Assembly (NCBI GenBank): GCA_937926755.1
Contig: CALBBA010000301.1
Coordinates: 1 to 8,668, forward strand
Length of the DNA stretch: 8,668 nt
Reading direction: 5' to 3'
Origin: an uncultured Collinsella sp.
GTDB taxonomy: Bacteria; Actinomycetota; Coriobacteriia; Coriobacteriales; Coriobacteriaceae
A program made the translations under genes and the position numbers. Position 1 is the first letter of the stretch. The number at the start of each line of letters is the position of its first letter. This document shows, one piece after another, positions 1 through 4,883 of the stretch. The notes under the pieces were generated by a model. It was not told the origin of the DNA. It did no database searches and worked only from the letters and a program-made list of their open reading frames with translations.

Positions 1-365
1 GGGAGGACTATCCCAACTTCGTCGACTGCACCATGTTCGGCAACCGCGCCGAGGCGCTCTCGCGCATCCTGCGCAAGGGCATGAAGGTCGCCATCGAGGG
101 GAAGCTTCGCTACAGCTCCTGGGAGGACAAGAACGGGGGCGGCAGGCGCTCGAAGGTCGAGATCATCCCCGACGAGGTCGTCCTCATGAGCCAGAACCCC
201 AACGGGCAGCAGGCGCCCCAGCAGCCCGCGCCGCAGTGGAACGCCCAGCAGGCCTACCAGCAGGCCCCGCAGGCGGTACCGCAACCGGCACCGCAGCAGG
301 CAGCGCCGCAGCCGGCACCCGCCCAGCAGCAGCTGGACGTGTACGACGAGGACATCCCGTTCTGA
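1..365 (+). CDS. ssb: Single-stranded DNA-binding protein, 5'-truncated
   Basis: Binds and protects single-stranded DNA during phage replication and recruits partner enzymes through its C-terminal tip. The reading frame is open from the window edge (first full codon at 3), so the true start lies upstream and the ATG at 33 is internal. Visible parts are the end of the OB-fold (FVDCTMFGNRAEAL, then a KGMKVAIEGKLRY strand and a SWEDKNGG loop), a long Gln/Pro/Ala-rich disordered linker, and the acidic tip ending DEDIPF that is diagnostic of bacterial-type SSB. It lies just upstream of a replication initiator gene, as is usual in phage replication modules. Whether this is a phage or host copy cannot be told from the fragment, but the surroundings favour phage. 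Confidence 0.95.
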   Translation, partial: EDYPNFVDCTMFGNRAEALSRILRKGMKVAIEGKLRYSSWEDKNGGGRRSKVEIIPDEVVLMSQNPNGQQAPQQPAPQWNAQQAYQQAPQAVPQPAPQQAAPQPAPAQQQLDVYDEDIPF

Positions 366-475
366 TGGGGCGCTTACCCGACACCATCCGTGACCACTGG
401 GAGGCGGCCCTTTTCGCCGCCTCCTTCTCCTCGGGTTTCCTGTTCTTCTCTTCGCTTCTTTGGGGGTGGTTCTGA
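365..475 (+). CDS. Possible 36-residue hydrophobic small protein
   Basis: This small ORF starts in a TGATG overlap with the ssb stop and ends in a TGATG overlap with the next gene's ATG, so it bridges the two genes exactly. The translation has a polar N-terminus (MGRLPDTIRDHWEA) and then about 20 mostly hydrophobic and aromatic residues ending in LLWGWF, which could span a membrane. Against it being real: no good SD precedes the ATG, and the same bases contain a terminator-like hairpin (400-424) and a pyrimidine-rich tail that would encode Phe, Ser and Leu by default. I consider the noncoding reading slightly more likely. Confidence 0.25.
   Translation: MGRLPDTIRDHWEAALFAASFSSGFLFFSSLLWGWF
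400..450 (+). terminator. Candidate intrinsic terminator after ssb
   Basis: A perfect 9-bp inverted repeat, GGAGGCGGC (400-408) and GCCGCCTCC (416-424), encloses a 7-nt loop CCTTTTC. A pyrimidine-rich stretch with many T residues follows but has no uninterrupted U-run, so it would be a weak or partial terminator. It could instead be an mRNA-stabilising hairpin that separates high ssb expression from the initiator gene. Confidence 0.45.
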
Positions 476-1344
476 TGGCAAGCAAGTTCACGTGGTTCCC
501 GAAGCTCACCGCCGCCCTCGAGCGCGTGCCGGAGGGGCCGCGCGGGGAGCTGTGCTGGGCCATCATCCAGTACGGCACCAACGGCATCGAGCCGGAGTTC
601 GCCGACTGGGCGCTCAGTGCCGTGTTCGAGAGCCTCCGCGAGGACATCGACAACAGCCTCGCCGCCCGCAACAAGAACAAGGGCGGCAGGCCGCCGAAGT
701 CCAGTAAGGCCGAAACGGGGGTTTCGGAGGATGCGGAAACCTCGGAAACGGGGGTTTCGGAAAACGGAAACGGGGGTTTCGAGGTTTCGGAAACTACCGA
801 AACGGGGGTTTCGGAACCTGAAAACCCCTCCTTATATACCAATCCATACCAGTCCATACCAAGCCAGGCCATTCCAGTGCAGGGCAGTGCGGACGCGTGC
901 GCCGCGCCCGAGGGCTTCGAGCCGCCGACCGCCGAGGAGGTCGCCGCGTACTTCGGGGTCAACTGCCTCAACGGCGACCCGCAGGCGTTCTTCGACTTCT
1001 ACGCGTCTCAGGGCTGGCGCAAGTCGAACGGCATGCCTATCTCGGACTGGCAGCCGCAGGCCCGGCAGTGGCACCGCCGCCAGCGCGAGCTCGACGCCGA
1101 GGCCCGCAGCCGCGGCAAGCCCACCGCCTCGGAGGTCGAGGCCGCGACGTTCAGGCCGACCAGGACGCCCGAGGAGGCACTGGCCGAGCAGGAGCGAAGG
1201 TGGGCGTCCGAGCACCCGGGCATCGACCCGGCCAAGGTCGAGGCCCCGCGGGGCACGACCGCGGGCAGGGCGGAGTTCGGGCTGTACCAGGACGCGCGGA
1301 GGCTGCTGGCCGCCCGCGCCGCGTGCGAGAGGAGGCTCTCATGA
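475..1344 (+). CDS. Phage replication initiator / helicase-loader-type protein (DUF6291-like N-terminus)
   Basis: Likely recognises the phage origin and loads replication machinery. I start it at ATG 475, which follows GGGGGTGG (462-469) at a suitable distance; an in-frame TTG at 460 would overlap that SD. The protein is 289 residues. Residues 1-75 (FTWFPKL, YGTNGIEPEF, REDIDNS, KNKGGRP) match my memory of the DUF6291 phage family. Residues 76-140 are a low-complexity linker with ETGVSE repeats. Residues 147-202 (FEPPTAEEVAAYF, FFDFYASQGWRKSNG, DWQPQARQW) resemble the C-terminal module common in phage replisome organisers. The tail is charged and disordered. The gene sits between ssb and an HNH gene whose ATG overlaps its stop. 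The linker DNA carries the repeats listed separately, as in lambda O, where the origin lies inside the initiator gene. The family call is from motif memory. Confidence 0.8.
   Translation: MASKFTWFPKLTAALERVPEGPRGELCWAIIQYGTNGIEPEFADWALSAVFESLREDIDNSLAARNKNKGGRPPKSSKAETGVSEDAETSETGVSENGNGGFEVSETTETGVSEPENPSLYTNPYQSIPSQAIPVQGSADACAAPEGFEPPTAEEVAAYFGVNCLNGDPQAFFDFYASQGWRKSNGMPISDWQPQARQWHRRQRELDAEARSRGKPTASEVEAATFRPTRTPEEALAEQERRWASEHPGIDPAKVEAPRGTTAGRAEFGLYQDARRLLAARAACERRLS
710..814 (+). repeat. Four palindromic iterons inside the initiator gene (candidate origin)
   Basis: Four copies of an 18-bp inverted repeat with consensus CCGAAACGGGGGTTTCGG lie at 710-727, 743-760, 765-782 and 797-814. 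Arms of up to 7 bp (CCGAAAC / GTTTCGG) flank GGGG. Copies 1 and 4 are identical; copy 2 differs at one outer base, and copy 3 diverges at its outer edges. Successive GAAAC positions are 33, 22 and 32 bp apart, close to 3, 2 and 3 helical turns. Partial sites occur at 735-740 and 784-794. Copies 1, 2 and 4 are read as ETGVSE, but copy 3 is in another frame and reads GNGGFE, so the DNA is conserved where the protein is not. That pattern fits initiator binding sites. Confidence 0.75.
831..880 (+). repeat. 10-bp tandem repeat, AT-richer (candidate unwinding element)
   Basis: Consecutive 10-bp blocks CTTATATACC, AATCCATACC, AGTCCATACC, AAGCCAGGCC and ATTCCAGTGC decay from a shared pattern; CCATACCA is repeated exactly at 844-851 and 854-861. 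The 10-bp period is not a multiple of three, so each copy is translated differently (NPYQSIPSQAIP). The segment starting around TTATATA is one of the most AT-rich stretches of the initiator gene and lies directly after the iterons, where a duplex-unwinding element would be expected. The unwinding role is inference. Confidence 0.45.
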
Positions 1345-1792
1345 TCCTCGACGCGGGCCTGCTGAGGGGATGGCCGAAGGAGCGCGCCGAGCTGTACGGC
1401 AAGCCCCACCTCGGGGCGAGGTACACGCACGACACGGCATACGAGCCGACGCAGGCCCGGTGCGCGGTGTGCGGTAGGCGCGCCTCCAACTGCCACCACG
1501 TCGCCCGCAGGTCGTGGGGAAAGACGTTCAGGCTCGTCACGCCAAACGGGGTGTGGGAGCTGCGCAGCCCGCTGTTCGCCCTGTGCGGCTCCGGCACGAC
1601 CGGGTCCACGGGAAGTTCCACGACGGCGGCCTCAGGGCCGAGTGGGTATGGCGCACCGGGGCGGCCGAGGAGGCATGGTGGTCCGGCACGATGCTAAGGG
1701 CGCTCCCGCCGCACAGCCCCGACCTCTACATGTTCGGCTACTGGGCCATCACCGACCGTTACGGAAACGAGATCATCCGAGAGGTGAAATGA
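1341..1792 (+). pseudogene. HNH-type zinc-finger nuclease, frameshifted
   Basis: A small phage HNH endonuclease split across two frames. The ATG at 1341 overlaps the preceding stop and follows GGAGG (1331-1335). The first frame gives CAVC (Cys41, Cys44), the NCHH motif (His52, His53), TPNGVW, and then LCGSGTTG up to base 1605. As written, that frame continues as Ser/Thr/Gly/Arg-rich text to a stop at 1697. The other frame resumes from 1607 with HGKFHDGGLRAEWVW and runs to a natural end at 1792, overlapping the next gene. Adding one base between 1605 and 1606 (GGGT|CCAC to GGGTGCCAC) restores GCHGKFHD, supplying a fourth metal-ligand Cys and the last His in a 150-residue protein. The site has no slippery heptamer, so I read this as a real disabling mutation or a sequencing deletion, not programmed frameshifting. 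Confidence 0.75.
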
Positions 1793-1794
1793 CG

Positions 1795-2199
1795 ATGGAG
1801 ATCACCAACTGCGAGCAGTACGTGCTGGCCGAGCTTGACTACGAGCAGCGCCGCAACGAGCGCCTCGTGGCCGAGAACAACAAGCTGGCCAAGCAGCTCG
1901 ACGCCATGACCAAGAGGGCCAAGAGCTACAAGGAGACCATCGACCGCCCCAAGACGCCCATCGAGGCGCTGGCGGACGAGGTCATGCGCGAGGAGATGCT
2001 GACCCGCTTCTCCTATGCCGAGGTCACGGACGTCAAGAGCGCGTTCAGCGGCAAGATGCTCGGCTTCGACGAGTGGTGCCACGAGGCAGTGCGCCTGAAG
2101 CATCTGCCTGACGACATCAGCGAGGAGACGCTCATACGATTCATGCGCGACGACCTCAAGGCCATCTACGACAAGGAGGTGGCCGAATGTACCGAGTAG
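1795..2199 (+). CDS. Coiled-coil phage protein of unknown function
   Basis: A 134-residue protein that I do not recognise. Start choice: GAGGTGA (1781-1787) is 7 nt from ATG 1795 but only 1 nt from the in-frame ATG at 1789, so 1795 is favoured; 1789 would give two more residues and an ATGA overlap with the broken HNH gene. Residues about 12-50 are rich in Glu, Lys, Arg and Gln with Leu and Ala spacing typical of a coiled coil (NERLVAENNKLAKQLDAMTK). The rest is acidic and helical, with a conserved-looking segment around GKMLGFDEWCHEAVRLKHL. No membrane segment or metal motif is visible. It may be a scaffold or binding protein of the replication module; that is a guess. Confidence 0.75.
   Translation: MEITNCEQYVLAELDYEQRRNERLVAENNKLAKQLDAMTKRAKSYKETIDRPKTPIEALADEVMREEMLTRFSYAEVTDVKSAFSGKMLGFDEWCHEAVRLKHLPDDISEETLIRFMRDDLKAIYDKEVAECTE
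2173..2181 (+). promoter_or_regulatory. Consensus Shine-Dalgarno serving a 17-codon ORF
   Basis: AAGGAGGTG, a near-complete anti-SD match, lies inside the end of the preceding gene, 5 nt before the ATG at 2187. It is one of the strongest ribosome sites in the window, yet the nearest start belongs to a 17-codon ORF and not to the 132-residue gene at 2237, which has only weak G-rich sequence before it. Confidence 0.6.
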
Positions 2200-2240
2200 A
2201 GGCCGCCGTGCCCGACAGGAGCGGCAGGGCGGGCCGATGA
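2187..2240 (+). CDS. 17-residue leader-like mini-ORF
   Basis: The ATG at 2187 has a consensus SD 5 nt upstream and reads MYRVEAAVPDRSGRAGR before a TGA that overlaps the next gene's ATG (ATGA at 2237-2240). Its start lies within the final codons of the upstream gene in another frame. The arrangement would deliver terminating ribosomes directly onto the start of the metal-chelating protein gene, so it may be a translational coupler and not a functional peptide. The peptide itself has no recognisable features. It is too short for standard gene callers, and expression is unproven. Confidence 0.4.
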   Translation: MYRVEAAVPDRSGRAGR

Positions 2241-2635
2241 ATGACGAGAAGGCCATCGCCGCGGCCATCCACGCCGGGCTCCAGAGCGACGACGTGACCG
2301 ACCTGTACTCGGGCGACTGCAGGGGCTGCGGCGAGTGCTGCTCGCGCTTCCTGCCCGTGAGCCCGTTCGACCGGGTGCGCCTCGAGGTGTACGTGCGCCG
2401 GAACGGAATCGAGCCCGCCGAGCCCAGGGCGGAGTACGACCTGCTGTGCCCGTACCTAACGGACGGGCGCGAGTGCGCGGTCTACGCCGCGAGGCCCGAG
2501 ATCTGCCGGGCGTACCGGTGCGACAGGCACAAGAGGGGCGAGCTGGGCATGTTCTTCGGCGCGGAGTGCGCCGAGGTGACCGACATGCGCGCGCTCGCGG
2601 AATCAATGGCCCGCGATGTCTATGAATGCGAATAG
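2237..2635 (+). CDS. YkgJ-like CxxCxxCC zinc/iron-chelating domain protein
   Basis: A 132-residue protein of the putative Zn/Fe-chelating CxxCxxCC family (YkgJ/UPF0153 type, recognised by motif). The signature is Cys28-x2-Cys31-x2-Cys34-Cys35 (CRGCGECC), followed by LCPYL with Cys71, Cys80, and the typical ARPEICRAYRC ending with Cys90 and Cys95. The eight Cys can ligate a metal cluster. The family is widespread in bacteria, but its reaction is not established and its role in a phage is unknown. ATG 2237 overlaps the mini-ORF stop and is likely translated by coupling. The protein is complete and close to the usual domain length. There is no signal peptide, so it is presumably cytoplasmic. Confidence 0.85.
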   Translation: MNDEKAIAAAIHAGLQSDDVTDLYSGDCRGCGECCSRFLPVSPFDRVRLEVYVRRNGIEPAEPRAEYDLLCPYLTDGRECAVYAARPEICRAYRCDRHKRGELGMFFGAECAEVTDMRALAESMARDVYECE

Positions 2636-2657
2636 GAACCGAATGGAAGGAATACCG

Positions 2658-2936
2658 ATGACCGACGAGAAGAAGACCGGCGAGACGTCCGAGACGCCAT
2701 ACCCCGAGACGCTTAGCTGGGCGGCGACGCGGTTGCTGGAGGCAATCTGCGATGCCGCGAAGGCCGTCGCCGAGATGCTGTGGGAGAGCATCTCGTGCGT
2801 GTTCCGAGACGCCCGCCGTCTCATGAGGAAGCTCGCGAAGGCGCTCGACCCGAAGTGGCAGCGCCGCCGCCGTCGCGCACTCGCCCGCTCGCGCCGCAAC
2901 AACCTGTACCTGAAGAGCATCGGGAGGTGCCGGTGA
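2658..2936 (+). CDS. Hypothetical small basic-tailed protein
   Basis: A 92-residue protein with no family that I recognise. ATG 2658 follows GGAAGGA (2645-2651) at a normal distance; the in-frame ATG at 2616 lies inside the previous gene without a good SD. The N-terminus is polar and acidic (TDEKKTGETSET). Residues about 20-50 form one helix with many Ala, Leu, Ile and Trp (LLEAICDAAKAVAEMLW), too charged for a clear transmembrane segment and probably amphipathic. The C-terminal third is strongly basic, with a run of Arg around KWQRRRRRALARSRR, and could bind nucleic acid or acidic phospholipid. The stop overlaps a downstream ATG (TGATG). Confidence 0.65.
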   Translation: MTDEKKTGETSETPYPETLSWAATRLLEAICDAAKAVAEMLWESISCVFRDARRLMRKLAKALDPKWQRRRRRALARSRRNNLYLKSIGRCR

Positions 2937-2974
2937 TGGGCGGCAAGTACAGGAAGGAGCAGGGGAATGGCTAG
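2936..2974 (+). CDS. Possible 12-residue mini-ORF (translational coupler)
   Basis: An ATG in a TGATG overlap with the preceding stop has GGGAGGTG (2922-2929) 6 nt upstream and encodes MGGKYRKEQGNG. It ends at a TAG just inside the following gene, whose own ATG is at 2967. The DNA of this ORF also supplies the next gene's SD (AAGGAG, 2954-2959). The strong SD is the only positive evidence. The peptide may be a by-product of coupling, and the SD could serve no other start nearby. Confidence 0.25.
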   Translation: MGGKYRKEQGNG

Positions 2975-3191
2975 GAACGTCTACGGCGGCCACCGCCGCC
3001 GGGGCGGCAGGGGGACGCCTCCCGGGTTCGGGCACTTCGAGCGCTACCGCGGCGGCTGGCGCATCCACTGCGTCGAGTGCGCGAGCGGGCGGAAGCTGCC
3101 GCCCGAGGGAGACCAGGCGGCGCAGGACATGCGGCGCCACGTCAGGAACATGGTGAACGACGGAAGGTACGGGAAGAGGGGATACAGATGA
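2967..3191 (+). CDS. Hypothetical Gly/Arg-rich protein with one CxxC
   Basis: A 74-residue protein of unknown function. AAGGAG (2954-2959) lies 7 nt before ATG 2967. The first 30 residues are Gly/Arg-rich and flexible (GGHRRRGGRGTPPGFGHF). A short WRIHCVECASG segment then gives Cys35-x2-Cys38, the only Cys pair, with His34 and His58 (MRRHV) as possible further metal ligands; this would be a minimal zinc site if real. The protein is strongly basic overall, which fits nucleic-acid contact. The stop overlaps the next ATG (ATGA), so it is co-translated with the following Cys-rich gene. Confidence 0.65.
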   Translation: MARNVYGGHRRRGGRGTPPGFGHFERYRGGWRIHCVECASGRKLPPEGDQAAQDMRRHVRNMVNDGRYGKRGYR

Positions 3192-3385
3192 CGGGAGACG
3201 AGAGGCCGGACATCTACGATGACGGGCTCCGGGAGGAGCGCTGCGAGAATTGCCTGCACTGCGGCGTGACGGTGCTGCGCACCATCCACGGCGTGGAGCG
3301 CACGGAGTACGAGTGCGCGCGGCGCCCGGAGTTCGTGCACAGGACGCAGGCGGAGGCCGTATGCAACTACTGGGAGGCGCGATGA
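3188..3385 (+). CDS. Small Cys-rich zinc-binding-type protein
   Basis: A 65-residue protein starting in an ATGA overlap. Cys19-x2-Cys22-x2-Cys25 (CENCLHC), then Cys43 (YECARRPE) and Cys59 (VCNYWEAR), give five Cys in a layout common among small phage proteins whose ends read like CxNC...C...CxxWE. I recognise the layout from many phage genomes but know of no assigned function. The acidic N-terminus (GDERPDIYDDG) is probably disordered. It is likely a structural zinc fold, possibly a protein-binding adaptor. The SD is weak (GAAGAGGGG before the ATG), so expression probably depends on the upstream gene. Confidence 0.7.
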   Translation: MTGDERPDIYDDGLREERCENCLHCGVTVLRTIHGVERTEYECARRPEFVHRTQAEAVCNYWEAR

Positions 3386-3579
3386 GCGTAATCGACTGGA
3401 ACGGGGAGGCCCGGAACATCCTCAAGGCCGTGAGGGCCGTCGGGTACCTCGAGGGCATGAGCGCGACCCTGTGGCGGCTCGCGGGGCCGGAGATCGCCGA
3501 CGAGGCGATAGTCGACTACGACAAGAGCGTGGCGGACATCGCCGCGCTCATGGGACTGGAGAAGAGGAACTATGACTGA
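3382..3579 (+). CDS. Hypothetical small protein
   Basis: A 65-residue protein that I do not recognise. ATG 3382 overlaps the preceding stop (ATGA) and has GGGAGG (3372-3377) 4 nt upstream. The sequence is mixed helical with no Cys, no signal peptide and no membrane segment: NILKAVRAVGYLEGMSATLWRLAG, then an acidic half ending KSVADIAALMGLEKRNYD. Its final codons overlap the start of the MazG-like gene, with GGAGAAGAGGA inside them acting as that gene's SD. Coding is supported by tight packing and good SD spacing, not by homology. Confidence 0.65.
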   Translation: MSVIDWNGEARNILKAVRAVGYLEGMSATLWRLAGPEIADEAIVDYDKSVADIAALMGLEKRNYD

Positions 3580-3874
3580 CGGCTACCTGCTCAACCTGCG
3601 AACTTTCCGCGAGGTGAGGGACGACAAGGCGCAGGCCCTCAAGCCGCTCGAGGAGGCTGCCGAGGTGTTCGGCGCGTGGCAGGAGTTGGACAGCATGCGC
3701 CGCAGCCCGTTCTTCTCGGCTTGGAGGGACATGCGCGACGACCTCATAGACGAGTGCCTGGACACCGTGCAGGCCACCGTCAACCTGCTGGCAGCCGTCG
3801 GCGCCGCGCAGGGCGAGGTCGACGACGCCATCCGGCGCATGGACGAGAGGAACGGGAGCCGCGGGAGGCTCTAA
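3572..3874 (+). CDS. MazG-like nucleotide pyrophosphohydrolase-type protein
   Basis: A 100-residue, probably all-alpha protein. The MazG superfamily signature ExxE...ExxD is visible: Glu28-Ala-Ala-Glu31 (EEAAEVFGAWQ) and Glu61-Cys-Leu-Asp64 (DECLDTVQATVNLLAA), 29 residues apart. These acidic pairs bind Mg2+ in enzymes that hydrolyse (d)NTPs to NMP and pyrophosphate. The ending DERNGSRGRL also resembles phage members. Phages may use such proteins to adjust dNTP pools or lower host alarmone levels. Here the substrate is unknown, and the short length fits a minimal single-domain form. ATG 3572 overlaps the previous gene by 8 bases. Call from motif only; a non-catalytic relative cannot be excluded. 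Confidence 0.7.
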   Translation: MTDGYLLNLRTFREVRDDKAQALKPLEEAAEVFGAWQELDSMRRSPFFSAWRDMRDDLIDECLDTVQATVNLLAAVGAAQGEVDDAIRRMDERNGSRGRL

Positions 3875-3889
3875 GAAATGGAGGAAAAG

Positions 3890-4216
3890 ATGAAAGCGAA
3901 GAAGAAAGCGATGATCTCACAGCCTATGGCCGGTAAGACCCATGAGGAGATCGTCGAGACAAGAGACAAGGCCGTCGCTGTACTTGAGGGCATGGGCTAC
4001 GAGGTCGTGAACACACTGTTCACTGATGAAGACATGAAGGGGCACAGCAACATGAAGATTCCGCTGTATATTCCACTGCACTACCTCGCAATGTCACTCG
4101 AGAGCATGAGCTCGTGCAATGTTATCTATTTCTGCCCGGGCTGGGAGAACGCACGCGGATGCCGTATCGAGCATGATGCCGCTGCCGAATACGGGCTCGA
4201 GGTGATGTACGGATGA
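3890..4216 (+). CDS. DUF4406 protein (nucleoside deoxyribosyltransferase-like)
   Basis: A 108-residue protein matching DUF4406, a family related to nucleoside 2-deoxyribosyltransferases. Landmarks are ISQPMAGK (9-16), the YEVVNTLF strand (37-44), PLHYLAMSLESM (62-73), and CNVIYFCPGWENARGCRIEH (76-95) followed by DAAAEYGLEV. By analogy with that fold, the late Glu/His segment would form part of a nucleoside or nucleotide-sugar pocket; the true substrate is unknown. ATG 3890 is preferred because GGAGG (3880-3884) lies 5 nt before it; ATG 3878 would add MEEK and place the SD inside the gene. Base composition is visibly more A/T-rich than its neighbours, suggesting separate acquisition. Confidence 0.85.
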   Translation: MKAKKKAMISQPMAGKTHEEIVETRDKAVAVLEGMGYEVVNTLFTDEDMKGHSNMKIPLYIPLHYLAMSLESMSSCNVIYFCPGWENARGCRIEHDAAAEYGLEVMYG

Positions 4217-4614
4217 GCGCCGAGCTGCCCAGAGACGCCGAAGGGCGCGAGATTCCGCTAGATACCAAGGTGCTGTACGGCGATGGTGGCACGGCCCGAA
4301 ACATCGTGTACTGGGTGTTCACGACCGATTCCGACCTAGAGAAAGAGTGGAGAAACTGCTGGCGCGCGGTCACGGACGCGGGCAGGAAACTCGACCCCGG
4401 GCTCATGTACCTCACCGAACCCGACAGCTGGGAGAAGCTGGAAGAGGACTTGGGCAAGATCGCGAACCATCAGACGGAAGTCGTCTGCCCTTATTACGAC
4501 CGCGAAATAAAGGACTGCGAGGGCTGCAAACTCGAGGGCTACGACTGCTCCTGCTCCCATGCCTTCTTGAAAGACGTTATGGCGCGCATCCGCAAGCTGA
4601 GGGGTGAGGACTGA
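4213..4614 (+). CDS. Phage protein with Cys-rich C-terminus
   Basis: A 133-residue protein starting in an ATGA overlap with the DUF4406 gene. The first part (LPRDAEGREIPLDTKVLYGDG) resembles small beta-rich phage proteins of unknown function that begin with a D.DG...P..T.VLY pattern. A conserved-looking LTEPDSWEKLEEDL (67-80) follows, and then a Cys cluster: Cys92, Cys102, Cys105, Cys112, Cys114 and His116 (CPYYDREIKDCEGC, CSCSH), probably a zinc site, before a basic helix KDVMARIRKLRG. I know this architecture from prophages of gut Actinomycetota and Firmicutes but know of no assigned function. The stop overlaps the DUF3850 start (TGATG). Confidence 0.75.
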   Translation: MSAELPRDAEGREIPLDTKVLYGDGGTARNIVYWVFTTDSDLEKEWRNCWRAVTDAGRKLDPGLMYLTEPDSWEKLEEDLGKIANHQTEVVCPYYDREIKDCEGCKLEGYDCSCSHAFLKDVMARIRKLRGED

Positions 4615-4883
4615 TGACGACGCACAGGCTCAAGATTCAAGAACAATACGCCGACGCCGTCCTGAACGGCACCAAGACGTTCGAGATTCGCAAGAACGAC
4701 CGGGGTTACGAGGTCGGCGACAAGATCGTATTCGACGTAGTCACGAACGAAGGCTATGCCGTCGGGGCGGCTGCAAGGCACCCGCTCAACGGGGCGGCCT
4801 ACCGAATCGACTACATCCTCGACGGCTTCGAGGGCCTCGCCCAGAAGTACGTGGCGATGGCCATATCCAAGGAGGGCGAATGA
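4614..4883 (+). CDS. DUF3850 / ASCH-type RNA-binding domain protein
   Basis: An 89-residue single-domain protein of the DUF3850 family, within the ASCH/PUA-like superfamily. Typical landmarks are HRLKIQEQYADAVLNGTKTF (4-23), then EIRKNDRGYEVGD (24-36), a beta strand KIVFDVV, and YRIDYILDGFEGLAQKYVAM near the end. The K-x-EIRKNDR segment forms the putative ligand pocket in the family. ASCH proteins are thought to bind RNA or modified nucleosides, and one branch has amidohydrolase activity on modified cytidine. The specific role here is unknown. It is full length for the family. It starts in a TGATG overlap, and its end carries AAGGAGGG, the SD of the next gene. Confidence 0.9.
   Translation: MTTHRLKIQEQYADAVLNGTKTFEIRKNDRGYEVGDKIVFDVVTNEGYAVGAAARHPLNGAAYRIDYILDGFEGLAQKYVAMAISKEGE

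Noticed and set aside
710..814. CRISPR array
   Set aside because: The repeated unit is 18 bp, gaps are only 4 to 15 bp, and the repeats lie inside a coding gene, which does not match a CRISPR repeat-spacer layout.
710..814. G-quadruplex from four G5 tracts
   Set aside because: The intervening loops are about 17-28 nt, too long for a stable intramolecular quadruplex; the palindromic arms explain the repeats better.
897..1340. Open frame upstream of the HNH ATG at 1341
   Set aside because: It is the +2 shadow of the initiator gene; the SD at 1331-1335 and the ATGA overlap support 1341 as the start.
1600..1610. Programmed ribosomal frameshift in the HNH gene
   Set aside because: There is no X-XXY-YYZ slippery heptamer, and a single missing base exactly restores a conserved CHGKFH motif, so mutation or sequencing error is simpler.
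2166..3458. 430-codon open frame on the minus strand
   Set aside because: Its translation is Arg/Pro/Ser/Ala-rich with no domain, has no supporting SD context, and lies opposite several well-packed + strand genes with recognisable motifs. It is a by-product of high GC.
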